Below are positions 11,729 through 23,250 of a stretch of DNA of 64,000 nt, one piece after another. Made by a program: the position numbers and the translations under genes. Under the pieces are notes generated by a model. It made no database searches. It was not told the origin of the DNA and saw nothing but the letters and a program-made list of their open reading frames with translations. The DNA is from Cryptomeria japonica (lineage: Eukaryota; Streptophyta; Pinopsida; Cupressales; Cupressaceae). Where the stretch lies: the NCBI RefSeq assembly GCF_030272615.1, contig NC_081415.1:263800925-263864924 (forward strand), in the 5' to 3' direction. Each line of letters starts with the position of its first letter. The stretch's first letter is position 1.

Positions 11729-12973
11729 TGTAGACACTTAAAAATAATTATTTTAATTATTTTAATTCCTCACATAATTATTTAAATAATTATGTTAATT
11801 AAAATTCTTCTCAATATCAATTAAATATAATTAATATTGTCACTATAGCATATGATTTATTTAATAAATAAATCCCTTTCTTTATTCTTCTAAAAAATCA
11901 AATCCTCACAAATCTTCCTCTTAGATAATTAATTTCAATTAATTAGTTAACCTACATGATTCCTACAAATCATCTTCTTAATTCATCATTAACCTAATAA
12001 ATTCTTCTAGAAACTCCCTAAACTCACTTAACATTATTCTTCTAATTTTTTATTCCCTCCACTCATTCTCTCTTCTAGTCAAATTCTCCTACAAATATAA
12101 ATCCCACCTAACATTTCCTCTAATCCCCTCCTAATGAGTCGTTAATGGCTAATCATCATGATTAGCCACAAAGTCAACTCTTTGTCCTGTCATCCAGCCA
12201 CTAGCTTTAAATGCTCTTTTTCTAGATGAATGTAAGATTTTTGAAATCTCAGATTCCTCTAGGCATTTCCCTCTCCCAAGGAATTTTTAATTCCTTTTTA
12301 TTCTTCTAATCCCCATAATATCCATTTTTTGAGAATTTTTAATTCCTCCAATGCATCTTGTAGAGTGTGGAGATACGAAATGCCTTTAAGGCATATTTCT
12401 TGGTCTCCACACCCTCTCTTGGAGCTTGTGTGAGCTCACAAGTAAATCTTAGCCCTTCATCTCGAATTCATCCTAGCCATCCATTTTCCTCTCCTCTTCC
12501 TATAAAATAGGGTTCCATCCCTTCATTCAAAACATCTTGAAATCCAGTAAGCTTATGCTGCCCTTTTGAGCCCAGGAAATCATCTTGACAACTTGATCAT
12601 CTCATCCTTATCATTTGTGAACAATATTGGAGAGCCATCCACATCCATCAATCAAAGGAGCACATCAAGTGGAGCATTATCAAGGGGCACCTTCACTTCA
12701 TCAAGCTCAATCCGAAGGAGAAGGTAAAATAGCAAGGTGAAATGGTCTTTTAATGATATTTTAGCATTCTGCATGTTTATTTCATTATGTTTTGATCAGT
12801 TTACCTTTCAAATCTGTTTTCCCCTCTACACAAATATAAATATGCATTTAATGAGGGAGACCAGTCATTGCATGGGAATGACTGGTTCAAAGTGTGTTGT
12901 CTTGCGATGTTGCTGCCTCGAGCTACATGTGTCTTGCCTAGCTTCATTTCGCTGCTAGTTCCTGCATCTGACA
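11729..12973 (+). mobile_element. Candidate solo LTR (copy B)
   Basis: Counterpart of 1029-2274 with the same TGTAGACACTT start, the same TATA-like CCTATAAAATAGGG (near 12499) and the same TGCATCTGACA end. It was copied by the segmental duplication and is not an independent insertion. Confidence 0.4.
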
Positions 12974-14285
12974 ATAACAATGATGTTAGAGAAATGCTCT
13001 AAGCAATGAAAGGTATCTAACCTTACATGAACAAACACTTATGCATGTATAAGCTAATCTTTATTCACAGTAAACAAGCAATGCACACTATATTCGTTTA
13101 GGAAGCAGCCAAGCTATCATAAACATCTGCAATATACATTTATTTTTCTAACATGTTTGCTTCGTGTGCAGATACAGGTGAAAATCACACTCTTTTTATT
13201 AATCAGATTCAAAATGTGGGGTGAAATGTGGCTCCCATAAGGGTTGAGCCCATCATGCTAACATGTTAATATGTCTTCACTGAATGGGGCCCATCAGTCA
13301 TAACAGTGAAATTTTGAGACCACTATTGTAAATAACGCATCTCTATTTGATGGAAACATATTGGTAGGTTAAAAGGCCAAGTAGTCCCAATAGAGTCTCA
13401 GAGTAATTAGAGAAGCATCTATATATTAATGAGCACAGAATATTCTTTTGTACACATTCAAAGATAAGTATCCAAAAAAGAGCCATCCACTGTCCAAGTA
13501 TGAATGATATGAATCAGATCTACTATTGTACCCAAAACACAAAGAACAATGCTTAGGATAGTCCAAAAGACTAGTAGAGTTGTGATAAGAAAAAAAAAGT
13601 CTAGAATCATTGCCACAAAGATATTCATGAGAATACAGTGATCACTTATAACACAAAAGATCACAAGGGGATAAAAATCATGATGGATTCAAAAGGTTGT
13701 AAGTTTCAATTAGGCTTCGACAAATAGTGTGATAGTAACTAGTCATAGTGACTAAAGACCACCTAGAAGTGACATAGATGTAATGATCAATGGACACATA
13801 CATAGGTCAGATTGCTAGATAGAAAATGAGACATAAGCCACAGAGGATCATGATCAGATCAAGGTCATAAAATACAGTGAGATTACAAGGGCAAAAAAAA
13901 ACCTTGAAGAAGATACAATGCAACCATCTCAGAACAAAATGATTCTTTAAAATAGAGACATCTCATCCACAAATGATAGCCAAAAAGACAAATAATATTA
14001 CTTTCTCAGTATTGTAGATAAATATATCAAGATTTAGTGATAAAAGAATAACTCAGAGGCATCAGTAGTGATTAGTAAGCACATCAAAGGAAAATAACAG
14101 GTACCAAGTTTATTGAGTATGTCAAAGTTGAAACAAACCCCAGTGGTCAGAGTTCCACATATATATAGAGGATCAAAGTACACTATCTTGGTTAAACACA
14201 ATCATGAAAGGATAGCCAAGGAAAGTAAGTTTTCACAACATGAACACTATAATGTAGTCCTTAGTAGCCACGTTTGATAATAAAT
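12974..14285. other. Unassigned part of copy B
   Basis: Equivalent of 2275-3589, with no coding or element signature seen. Confidence 0.4.
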
Positions 14286-15280
14286 GAAATTTACAATCAA
14301 GAGTACATCCCAAAGCATATTGACAGTGCACAGTACCATAAAGATAACCTATTCAAAGTACCTAATGATAGAGAAAACAAATGAAGATAGATCAAAAGGT
14401 TTGACATTGCCATTGATGCATTTACCATGAGCCTCCATATCAAAGGGGAAGAAAATTTATGAGGGGCAACATCAAATGACAGTCTCCAAAGCAATCAACT
14501 AGAATGTGTGTTATTATAGTGCCTAAAGGGGTGCCTGCAAGAAGTTGAGTCCACTTTTTGGCCAAAAAGTGAAAGTGTTTTCTCTGTTTTTCAGATTTCG
14601 TCCTGTTTGACCTAAAAATTTGAAGCACTTAAAGAATGAATCTTGAAAAAAGATAGTAACAGAAAATGTAGTGCTTGAAGTCTAATTTCCAAATATGTAA
14701 TTTATTTTACTACCCAGATCTTAATAATTAAGTTTGAATAGGCATTACTAAAACCTATAGTTTAAAAGTCACTTTTCAGGACCATACCATGCTCGTGTAC
14801 AACAAGCATAATTTGACCTAAATGAAAGGATTTTTTTTAACCCTTCTGCAAAAATATCTGTAACCCACTCACCTTTGATGAAGATTTTTTTTGTAATTTT
14901 TTTCTCATTTTTTTTTTTGTTAATTTTCTATTGGGCATAATCATTGTTTTGAAAAATCCTCGTGTACGACAAGCATACTTTGACCTAAACTTAACATTTA
15001 AAAAAAAAAAAAAACTATATAGAATTGTCTCTAGTTTGATGCCATATAATTTTTTTTTCAAAAAACTTAAAGACAAAAAAGTTATTAAAAAACTAAAAAT
15101 TCTTATTATTTCATGTTTATGGACCTCTTTCATTAGAAATTATTTTAAAAATAAAATATTGATCCATTTTTTAAAAAAATTATATATTTGGAATCTAGAT
15201 AGTCTCTACTATAATGGATTTTCATTGTTTGAAAGAAATCTAAAAAATTTGGTGTTCAGATATATTTTTGAAGTCATTAT
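14286..15280. other. AT-rich DNA, no gene seen
   Basis: Long A and T runs (14829-14925, 15000-15070), no domain. The phrase CTCGTGTACAACAAGCATA (about 14792) recurs as CTCGTGTACGACAAGCATA at about 14960, a small dispersed duplication. Confidence 0.4.
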
Positions 15281-16080
15281 TTTATATGAAGATTGATTTG
15301 ACCTTTAAGTTGCAGGTCAAACCAGGTCCAAGCCAGAGGGTTGGCACTCCAACCCATTTCCCAAGCCAAAATCCAAAAGAAAAACTTGGCCAAAATTCAA
15401 AATTTTTAGAAACAGGATCTGGTTTACTGTTTAGGATACAAGATCCCGTTTTGTTTTTTTCAATAATTAAAAATATAAAAGCAAACAAGATCTCGTTTTA
15501 AAAATAGAACTGAAAATGGGATCCTGTTTTCCCATTTTAAAATAGAACAGGATCTCGTTTCCTTTTTTTGTTTTTAAAAAAAAATTAAAAATAAGCTATT
15601 TATACATGAAATATAACATTTAAGTCACATTTCCCTTTGTCTTTTTCCTTTCTTATACTTTAAGTTATATTTCATGTATATATTGGCAAGATATTTGAGA
15701 GTGGTTTCAAATCTCTAAGAGTTATAATGGGAATTTTAAATTTTAGAAGATCTTATAAACTTTAAGACTTAGTCAAATTCCAACAATCAGCAGGCTCTGA
15801 TCAGCATTTTCTTGCTCTCTCTATATCACTCTATTTATTGCCCTCAAGCTCTAGACCTATCTCTCTCCATATTACTCTTCCTCTATCCCTCTCTACCTCT
15901 CTCTATCTCTCTCCTCTCTCTCCCAAAATCTAGATCTATCTCTCCACCTCTCTCTCACATCCTTAACTCTCTACTATTTGCCTCCTCTCTCTTTCTATGA
16001 ACCTCCCCTCACTCCCTCCCTACCTCTATTTCCCTCTATATACCTCTCTATCTCTCTCTCTCCCTACCTACTTAGTTAGA
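15281..16080. repeat. Left palindrome arm: unique part and CT-rich part
   Basis: 15593-15840 is the inverted counterpart of about 29185-29345 plus 37340-37385; shared phrases include CTGCTGATT, ATTATAACTC and AGAGATTTGAAA, read on opposite strands. The CT-rich stretch 15808-16071 is the inverted counterpart of the GA-rich stretch at about 29000-29210. Between 15400 and 15590 a degenerate motif around GGATCTCGTTTT recurs every 30-45 bp, and the same motif appears inverted at 37400-37540. Confidence 0.75.
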
Positions 16081-16983
16081 TGTTTAAATGTTTAAATTTC
16101 TTTCTTATATGTTTAAATGTTATTTATACGTTCTAGATATTTTCAATGTTATATATAAATGTTATACATGTATATTTAGATGTTAAAATGTTATCCTAGG
16201 ACCCCTTAGTACATCCTATGACCTTTTAAGACACCTATGGCCCCTTAAGACACTTAGGACCCCTTTGTATATCCTAGGACCTATCAAGACATTATAGGAC
16301 CCCTTAGTACATGCTAGGACATCTTTTGACCCCTTAAGACACTTAGGACCCCTTAGTATATCCTAGGACGTATCAAGACATTATAGGACCCCTTAGTACA
16401 TGTTAGGACATCTTTTGACCCCTTAAGACATCTAGGACCCCTTAGTACATCTTAGGACCTATTAAGATATCATACGACCCCTAAGTACATCCTAAGAGTT
16501 ATTAAGACTCATGCGACCCCTTACTAGATCCTAAGACATCTATTGACCCCTTAAGACACCTAGGACCCCAAATAGCACATCTTATGACATCATACCACAC
16601 CTTAGGACATCTTAGTACATCTTAGGACCCCTTAAGACACCTAGGACCCCTTAGTACATCCTAGGACCTATTAAGACAAATCATATGACCCCTTAGTATA
16701 TCCTAGGCCCTTAAGACATCCTATTACATAAGATGGGCCCTTAGTACATCTCAGGCTCCTTAAGACATTCTATTACATAAGATGGGCCCTTAGAACATCC
16801 TAGGCCCCTTAAGACATCCTAGTACATCTCTCTCTCTCTCTCTCTTATGGTGTCCTAAGGGGTCATATGGCATTCTAACACGTGTGGCCCCTTTGGAACC
16901 CATATGACCCCTAACAACACCATATGACCCCTTTTAACATCCTAGTACACGAAATGACCCCTTAGGACACCATATGAACCCTT

Positions 16984-16988
16984 TTAAC
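16984..16988. repeat. Target site duplication of the TRIM, left
   Basis: TTAAC, identical to 17333-17337. Taking out the element and one copy restores the satellite phrase CCCTTTTAACATCCTAGTAC, which occurs elsewhere in the array. Confidence 0.95.
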
Positions 16989-17126
16989 TGTCGGTAGTGG
17001 GCCAACGTCTCTCGCGGGGATTCACGACATGGTTTAACAACGTCCTATGGATTCTATAATTCTAGTGGTTGTATCGAGCATTGCGAGGTCAATCTTTTGG
17101 TGCAACGACAACCCTAGATTGTAACA
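16989..17126 (+). repeat. TRIM 5' LTR
   Basis: 138 bp, TGTCGG..TGTAACA. It contains TAGTGGTTGTATCG and CTTTTGGTGCAA, both conserved in the 3' LTR. Confidence 0.93.
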
Positions 17127-17128
17127 AG

Positions 17129-17140
17129 TGGTATCAGAGC
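17129..17140 (+). promoter_or_regulatory. TRIM primer-binding site
   Basis: TGGTATCAGAGC, two bases after the 5' LTR, matches the initiator methionine tRNA 3' end used by most plant TRIM and copia elements. Confidence 0.93.
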
Positions 17141-17194
17141 TTTGTCACATGTTCGAATCACGTAGGCTGTGACGAGTGATATTGGGAGGGGGAT

Positions 17195-17332
17195 TGTTGG
17201 TAGTGGGCCAACGTCCCTCGTAGGGATTCAAGACATGGTTTAAAAGCCTCATGTGGATTCTACAAGTCTAGTGGTTGTATCGGGCATTGACAGGTTGATC
17301 TTTTGGTGCAATGACAACCCTATCTTGTAACA
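17195..17332 (+). repeat. TRIM 3' LTR
   Basis: 138 bp, TGTTGG..TGTAACA, followed by the TTAAC duplication at 17333-17337. Confidence 0.93.
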
Positions 17333-20300
17333 TTAACATCCTAGTACAGGACATGACCCCTTAAGACAACATGTGACCCCTTTGGAAAATATTATGTCCT
17401 AATGGGTCATATGGTGTCCTAAGGGGTCATTTGGTGTTCTAACACATGTGTCACACCTTAGGACATATGAACCCTAACGACACCATATAACCCCTTAGGA
17501 AACCATATGACCCCTCAGGATACCATATAACCCCTTTTAACATTCTAGTACAAACATGATCCCTTAGGACATTGTATGAGCCCTTAATACAATATGATGG
17601 ATCCGAATGGGTCATATGGTGTCCTAAGGGGTCACATGGTGTTCTAGCACATGTGTAGCCCCTTAGGAGCCCATATGACCCCTAACAACACCATATTACC
17701 CCTTAGAACACCATATGACCCCTTTTGACATCCTAGTACATGACATGACCCCTTAGGACACCATAAGATCCCTTTTAACATCCTAGTCCATGACATGATC
17801 CCTTAGGACACCATATGACCCTTTAGGATACCATATGAACTCTTAGGATAATATGATCTCCTAAGGGGTCATATGGTGTCCAAAGGGGTCATATGGTGTT
17901 CTGACACATGTGTCACCCCTTAGGACCCCATATGACCCCTAACAATACCATATAACCCCTTAGGACACCATATGACCCCTCAAGATACCATATGAACCCT
18001 TTTAACATCTTAGTACATGAAATGACCCCTTAGGACACCATATGACCCCATACTCCTAAGGGATCATATGTTGTTCTAGCACATGTGTGGCCCCTTAGGA
18101 GCCCATATGACCCATAACAACACCATATGATCCCTTAGGACACCATATGACCCCTTAGAACACCATATGAACCCTTCTAACATCCTAGTACACAACATGA
18201 CCCCTTAGGACAATATGATGTCCTAATGGGTCATATGGTGTTCTAACACATGTGTGACCCCTTAGGACTCCATATGACCCCTAATGACACTATATGACCA
18301 CTTAGGACATTATATGACCCCTTAGAACACCATATGACCCCTTAGGACACTATATGACCCTTCAGGACACCATATGACCCCTTAGGACACCATATGACCC
18401 CTTAGGACAATATGATGTCCTAATGGGTCATATGGTTTTTTAACACATGTGTGACCCATTAGACCCCTAACGACACTATATGACTACTTAGGACACTATA
18501 TGACCCACTATATGACCCTTATGGACACCATATGACCCCTTAGAACACTATATGACCCATTAGGATACCATATGAAGGATACCATATGACCCCTTTTAAT
18601 ATCTTGGTACACCATATGACCCCTTTGGGGACCATATGACCTCTCAAGACACCATATGACCTCTCAAGACACCATATGACCCCTTTTAACATCCTAGTAC
18701 ATGACATGACCTCTTAGGACACCTGATTCCTTAAGACATTCATATGGTGTCCTTAGGAGTCATATGGTTTCGTTAGGGGTCAGATGGGTAACAAAGGGGC
18801 CACACGTGTTAGCACACCATATGACCCCTTAGTACAATATGATGTCCTAATGGGTCATATGGTGTTCTGAGGGGTCATATGGTGTTCTAACACATGTGTG
18901 GCCCCTTAGGACCCCATATGACCCCTAACGACACCATATGACCCCTTAGGACACCATATGATATCTTAATGGGTCATATGGTGTCCTAAGGGGTCATATG
19001 GTGTTCTAACACATGTATGGCCCCTTATGACCTATATGATCCCTAAAGACACCATATGACCCCTTATGTTACCATATTACCCCTTAGGACACCATATGAC
19101 CCCTTATGACAATATGATGTCCTAATAGGATATATGGTGTCCTAGCATGTCATATGGTGTTCTAGCACATGTTTGGTCCCTTAGGACCCCATATGACCCC
19201 TAATGACACGATATGACCCCTTAGGACATGGTATGACCCCTTAGGATACCACATGACCCTTTAGGACACCATATGACCCCTTAGGACAATATGATATCGT
19301 AAGGGGTCATATGGTGCCTAAAGGGGTCATATGGTGTTCTAACACATGTGTGGCCCCTTAGGACCACATATGACCCCTAACAACACCATATGACCCGTAA
19401 CGATACCATATTACCCCTTTGGACACTATATGACCCCTTAGGACACCATATCACCTATTAGGACATCATATGGTGTCCTAAGGGGTCATACGGTGTCCTA
19501 AGGGGTCATATGGTGTCGCTAGGGGTCATATGGGGTCCTAAGGGGCCACACATGTGTTAGAACACCAAATACCCCTTAGGACACCATATGACCCCGTAGG
19601 ACGTCATAGGGTGTCCTAAGGGGTCATGTCATGTACTAGGATGTTAAAAGGGGCCATATGATGTCCTAAGGGGTCATATGGTGTCGTTAGGTGTCATATG
19701 GTATCCTAAGGGGTCATATGGTGTCGTTAGGTGTCATATGGGGTCTTAAGGGGTCATATGGTGTCATTAGGGATCATATGGGGTCCTAAGGGGCCACACA
19801 TGTGTCAGAAAACCATATGACCCCTTAGTACATCATATTGTTGTAAGGGGTCATATGGTGTCCTGAGGGGACATGTCATGTACTCAATTGTTAAAAAGGC
19901 TCATATGGTATCCTAAGGGGTCATATAGTGTTCTAAAGGGTCATATGGTGTCTTGAGGGGTCATATAGTGTCCTAAGGTATCATTTGGTGTCTTAAGGGG
20001 CCACACGTGTTAGAACACTATATGACTCCTTAGGACATCACTTTGTCCTAAGGGTTGATATGGTGTTTTAAGGGGTCATATGGTGTCCTAAGGCATCATG
20101 TCATGCACTAGGATGTTAAAAGGGGTCATATGGTGTCTTGAGGAGTCATATAGTGTCTTAAGGGCTCATACAATGTCGTTAGGGGTCATATTGGGTCTTA
20201 AGGGATCATATGGTGTCATATAGGGTCTAAGGGGCCACACATGTGTTAGAACACCATATGACCCCTTTAGACACCATATGCCCACTTAGGACATCATATT

Positions 20301-21043
20301 GTCCTAAAGGTTCATATGGTGTCGTAATGGTTCATATGGTGTTTTACGGAGTCATGTTGTGTACTGGGATGTTCAAATGGGTCATATGGTGTCCTAAGAG
20401 GTCATATGGTGTATTGAGGGGTCATATGGTGTACCAAGGGGTCATATAGTGTCCTAAGGGGTCATAGAGTGTCCTAAGCGGTCATATGGTGTTGTTAGAG
20501 GTCATATGGGGTCATCGAAGGTCATATGGTGGTGTTAGGGATCATATGGTGTAAGGGGTCATATAGGATCCTAAGGGGCCACACATGTGTTAGAACACCA
20601 TATGACCCCTTAGGGTGTCATATGGTGTCCTTAGGGATCATATGGTGTCCTAAGGGGTCATTTTGTACATACCAGGATGCTAAAAAGGGTCATATGGTGT
20701 CCTGGCGTCATATGGGGTCCTAAGGGGCCACACATGTGTTAGAAAACCATATGACCCCTTAGGACATCATATTTTCCAAGGAATCATATGGTGTCCCAAG
20801 GGATCATGTCATACATACCAGGATGTTAAAAAGGGTCATATGGTGTCATGAGGGGTCATATGAGGTCCAAAGAGGCCACACATGTGTTAGAACACCATAT
20901 GAACCCTTAGGACACCATATGACCCTTTATGAGATCATATTATCATAAGGGGTCATATGGTGTCCTAAGGGGTCACATGGTGTCCTAAGGGCTCATGTCA
21001 TGTACTAGGATGTTAAAAGGGGTCATAAGATCTCCTGAGGGGT

Positions 21044-21290
21044 AAGTAGAGAGGTGGAGGGAAGGAGGGAGGGATGTATGAATATAGATAGAGGAAGAGA
21101 GAGAGGAAGAGGGAAGATAGTGATAAGTTTAGAGGGGAGAAATAGATAAAGAGAGGTGGAGAGGGAAGGAGATAGAGACAGGTGAGATATACAAAAGTGG
21201 AGGGGAGAGTTGGAGTGAGGGAGAGAAGGAGAGGTATTCAAAGAGAGGGAGGGAAGGAGAGGTATTCTTTACTCCACATCTCAATCAAGT
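21044..21290. repeat. GA-rich inner end of the left palindrome arm
   Basis: Purine-rich on the + strand. It is the inverted counterpart of about 28205-28360; shared phrases, read on opposite strands, include CCTCTCCTTCTCTCCCTCAC and CCCTCCACTTTT. It follows the satellite without a gap. Confidence 0.75.
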
Positions 21291-21336
21291 ACCCATCTAT
21301 CTATACTATCTATCTCCCCTCTCCCTTTATGTATTT

Positions 21337-21341
21337 ATATC
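21337..21341. repeat. Target site duplication of the copia element, left
   Basis: ATATC, identical to 27964-27968 immediately after the 3' LTR. Confidence 0.9.
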
Positions 21342-21795
21342 TATTGGTGTAAATAAACATTCATTTTGGATATTATTACACTTTACTTAAGTTAACTTAG
21401 GATAATGCATCTCTTCGTAGTTTGGATTTGAGACACTTAGGGAAGTGTGCACATAGGGATAGAGCTTGTAAGAGAAATTCCACCCTTTGTGGTCTTATTT
21501 TGCTGTTACACTCTACATTCGGTGGGTCATCCACCTCTTATGGAATATTATATTATTTCTCCTACCTACCCCTAGTATTTCTTACCTACCCTTGTTTCTC
21601 ATTGAGCCACATGTCATAATTGTGTTCTCGTACATCCATATGGCCTTGCCTATATAAGCAGACCTATATTCATTGTATTGGTTAATCCAGTTGATCATTT
21701 TTGCATATTGATGAGAATACAGTTTTGTTCTTGTCATTCTATTGTCTCTCTTTTTATGCTTTTCATTGTGCCCTTGATCTTGGCAAGATCCTACA
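21342..21795 (+). repeat. Copia 5' LTR
   Basis: 454 bp, beginning TATTGGTGTAAATAAAC (the expected TG is mutated to TA) and ending ATCCTACA. A TATA box TATATAAGCA lies at 21651-21660. It has 20 bp near 21570-21590 that the 3' LTR lacks, flanked by short CTACC repeats, consistent with slippage or deletion after insertion. Confidence 0.93.
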
Positions 21796-21807
21796 TGGTA
21801 TCAGAGC
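21796..21807 (+). promoter_or_regulatory. Copia primer-binding site
   Basis: TGGTATCAGAGC directly abuts the 5' LTR and is complementary to the initiator methionine tRNA. Confidence 0.95.
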
Positions 21808-23250
21808 TTATAGGGCTTCATTGATTAGTTTTTTTTGGAGACATTTTGGAGGCTTCAATTTTTGGATTTGGGGATCTTCAATTTTTGGGGGCGTTGTACA
21901 ACGATTTGGACATCACGGTTGAATCCGGGAGGCCGTTTCCATGAATTTTGACTATAAAGTCGACCTATTTTGGTGAGAAATTTTTTTTTTGCCCATTTTG
22001 GCTATTATTGTACGGATTTCGAATTTTTTTTTTTAATATTTTCTGAAAATAAAAATAAAAAATTAGAAAAAAAAAAAAGGCGATCAAAATTTTTTTGAAA
22101 AAAATTAAAAAAAAAAGAAATTTTTTTGGGGGGTCCGCAAACCCCCACCCCCGTGACCCCGCAGTACCCTGCAGGTTGTAGGGCCATACCGACGCTGTCA
22201 CCCCGTACTCCTCCGGAGCCTCCCACTGCCATCGTGCACCTCCCGCCGGTACCCCCTCAGTCACCGCTGCTGCTAGTTCACACCGTCGGCCGCCCAGCTC
22301 CACCGCCGTGCCTCCAGTCTGCCGTGTAGGCACCCGACCTCCGGCAGCCACCTCATCGCTGACACCCGACCTTCAGCAGTAACCTCACCGCTGGCACCCA
22401 ACCTCAAGCGGCCCTGCACCTTCTCCCATGTAATCTCCGGGACCCTGCCACGCGGCGCACACACAGCCCCGCCTGTGTGCCCAATCACCGCGCCACGTCA
22501 GCAATCCGTACGGTACAGATGCCATGTAGGGAGGTGAAGTTTTTGTGATGGCCAGATAGGCGTCAAATTTAAGCCCGTTGTTTGCTGACATCAGCGCCAC
22601 ATCAACAAACTTTTGAATTTTTTTGACCCCCTCTTCATTGAGCTTTTCAGTTTTGCAGTTCAACTTTGAAAGGCCATATCTTGCTCATTTTTGCTCTTTT
22701 TTTGGTGCAATTTTTTTTTTGAAATGCGCTAAAATTTCATGAACTTCACAGTGGTGTGGTTATTTTCTGATTTTGGTGCACAGGTTTTTCAGAATTTTCA
22801 GATTCTCTCAGCTGTACCTGTCCAATCCTCAATTCTGCAACTTCAAAGGCCTCGTTTGAGCTCATATGACATCCTTTTCAGGTGCCATTTTTTTTGAAAG
22901 TGCATATTTTTTCATCTACTTTCATAATCTATGATCAGATTTTAGAGATTTTGAGTGGAAGTTGTACTTTCAGATATTGGTCTTATTTGGCCTATTAGGT
23001 ACTTGTAAAGTGCTTGGATCTTAGTTTAGATCTCTTGCATTATTAGTTTGAGTCTCTTTTGGCCTTATTGAGGCAGTTGTAAAATTGTAATCAGAAGCCC
23101 ACTTTGCCATTTTTTGCAAGTGGCCCGTTGTATACGCACTAATTATAAAGTGCCAAATCATCACTTTTGGGGGGGTTCTTTGATTGAGTGAATTTGGGGG
23201 GGTGTCTTGTGTGATTGTGCCTCTCTTTGTGCTCTTTCATTTTTGTTGCA
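21808..23250 (+). other. Copia leader with a GC-rich island
   Basis: About 1.4 kb between primer site and gag. 22020-22130 is dominated by A and T homopolymers, then 22130-22510 is abruptly rich in G and C with many CCG and CACC repeats, then AT-rich DNA resumes. No conserved protein is encoded in the island, although open frames exist there because stops are scarce. A structural role in the RNA leader is a guess. Two other GC islands (48340-48660, 61140-61400) also sit beside A/T homopolymers. Confidence 0.7.

Larger units (their letters stand above)
10701..14285. repeat. Direct repeat, copy B
   Basis: This is the second copy of 1-3589. It is continuous upstream with the rest of the transposase-like pseudogene (8853-10700), which copy A should also have just outside the window if the duplication model is right. 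Differences include a 4-bp deletion near 14015 and scattered single changes. After 14285 the sequence differs entirely from that after 3589. Confidence 0.85.
16989..17332 (+). mobile_element. Complete TRIM (miniature LTR retrotransposon), 344 bp
   Basis: Two 138-bp LTRs (16989-17126 and 17195-17332) begin TGT and end TTGTAACA. They enclose 68 bp with a primer-binding site at 17129-17140 (TGGTATCAGAGC, complementary to the initiator methionine tRNA) and a purine tract GGGAGGGGGAT at 17184-17194. TTAAC is duplicated on both sides. There is no coding capacity, so it must have been mobilised by proteins of another element. I count 20 differences between the LTRs, about 85% identity, so this is an old insertion. 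No 5S-rRNA-like box was recognised in the LTR, which argues against the Cassandra family; the family is not assigned. Confidence 0.95.
16193..21043. repeat. 4.85-kb satellite of 20-bp units, inverted array
   Basis: The basic unit is GACCCCTTAGGACACCATAT, 20 bp, carrying two small palindromes (CATATG and CCTTAGG). A longer module of about 50 bp is centred on the perfect dyad ACACATGTGT, with CATATGGTGTTCTA on one side and GGCCCCTTAGGACCCCATAT on the other. I count about 19 such centres between 16878 and 20885, mostly 150-250 bp apart. The module runs in one orientation up to about 19345 and in the opposite orientation from about 19550, with the switch near 19466. A (CT)10 run interrupts it at about 16829 and a TRIM element at 16989-17332. 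No protein is encoded. Confidence 0.9.

Noticed and set aside
1-14285. 1-3589 and 10701-14285 as the two LTRs of one large element
   Set aside because: The shared right end is not CA, the left end runs out of the window, and the repeats contain a pseudogene fragment plus another LTR-like block. No primer site or polypurine tract adjoins them.
20243-20723. Small open frames in the satellite reading repeated SYGVLRGHM-like residues
   Set aside because: They are direct readings of the 20-bp unit, occur by periodicity and end at random.
16193-21043. CRISPR-like array
   Set aside because: The units are contiguous without unique spacers, orientation changes along the array, and the context is a plant nuclear genome.
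16193-21043. Telomeric or interstitial telomere repeat
   Set aside because: The unit is 20 bp with CCCCTTAGGACACC and has no TTTAGGG or TTAGGG tandem runs.
22005-22663. Several frames on both strands of the copia leader
   Set aside because: They lie between the primer site and gag, overlap each other in several frames and show only composition bias.
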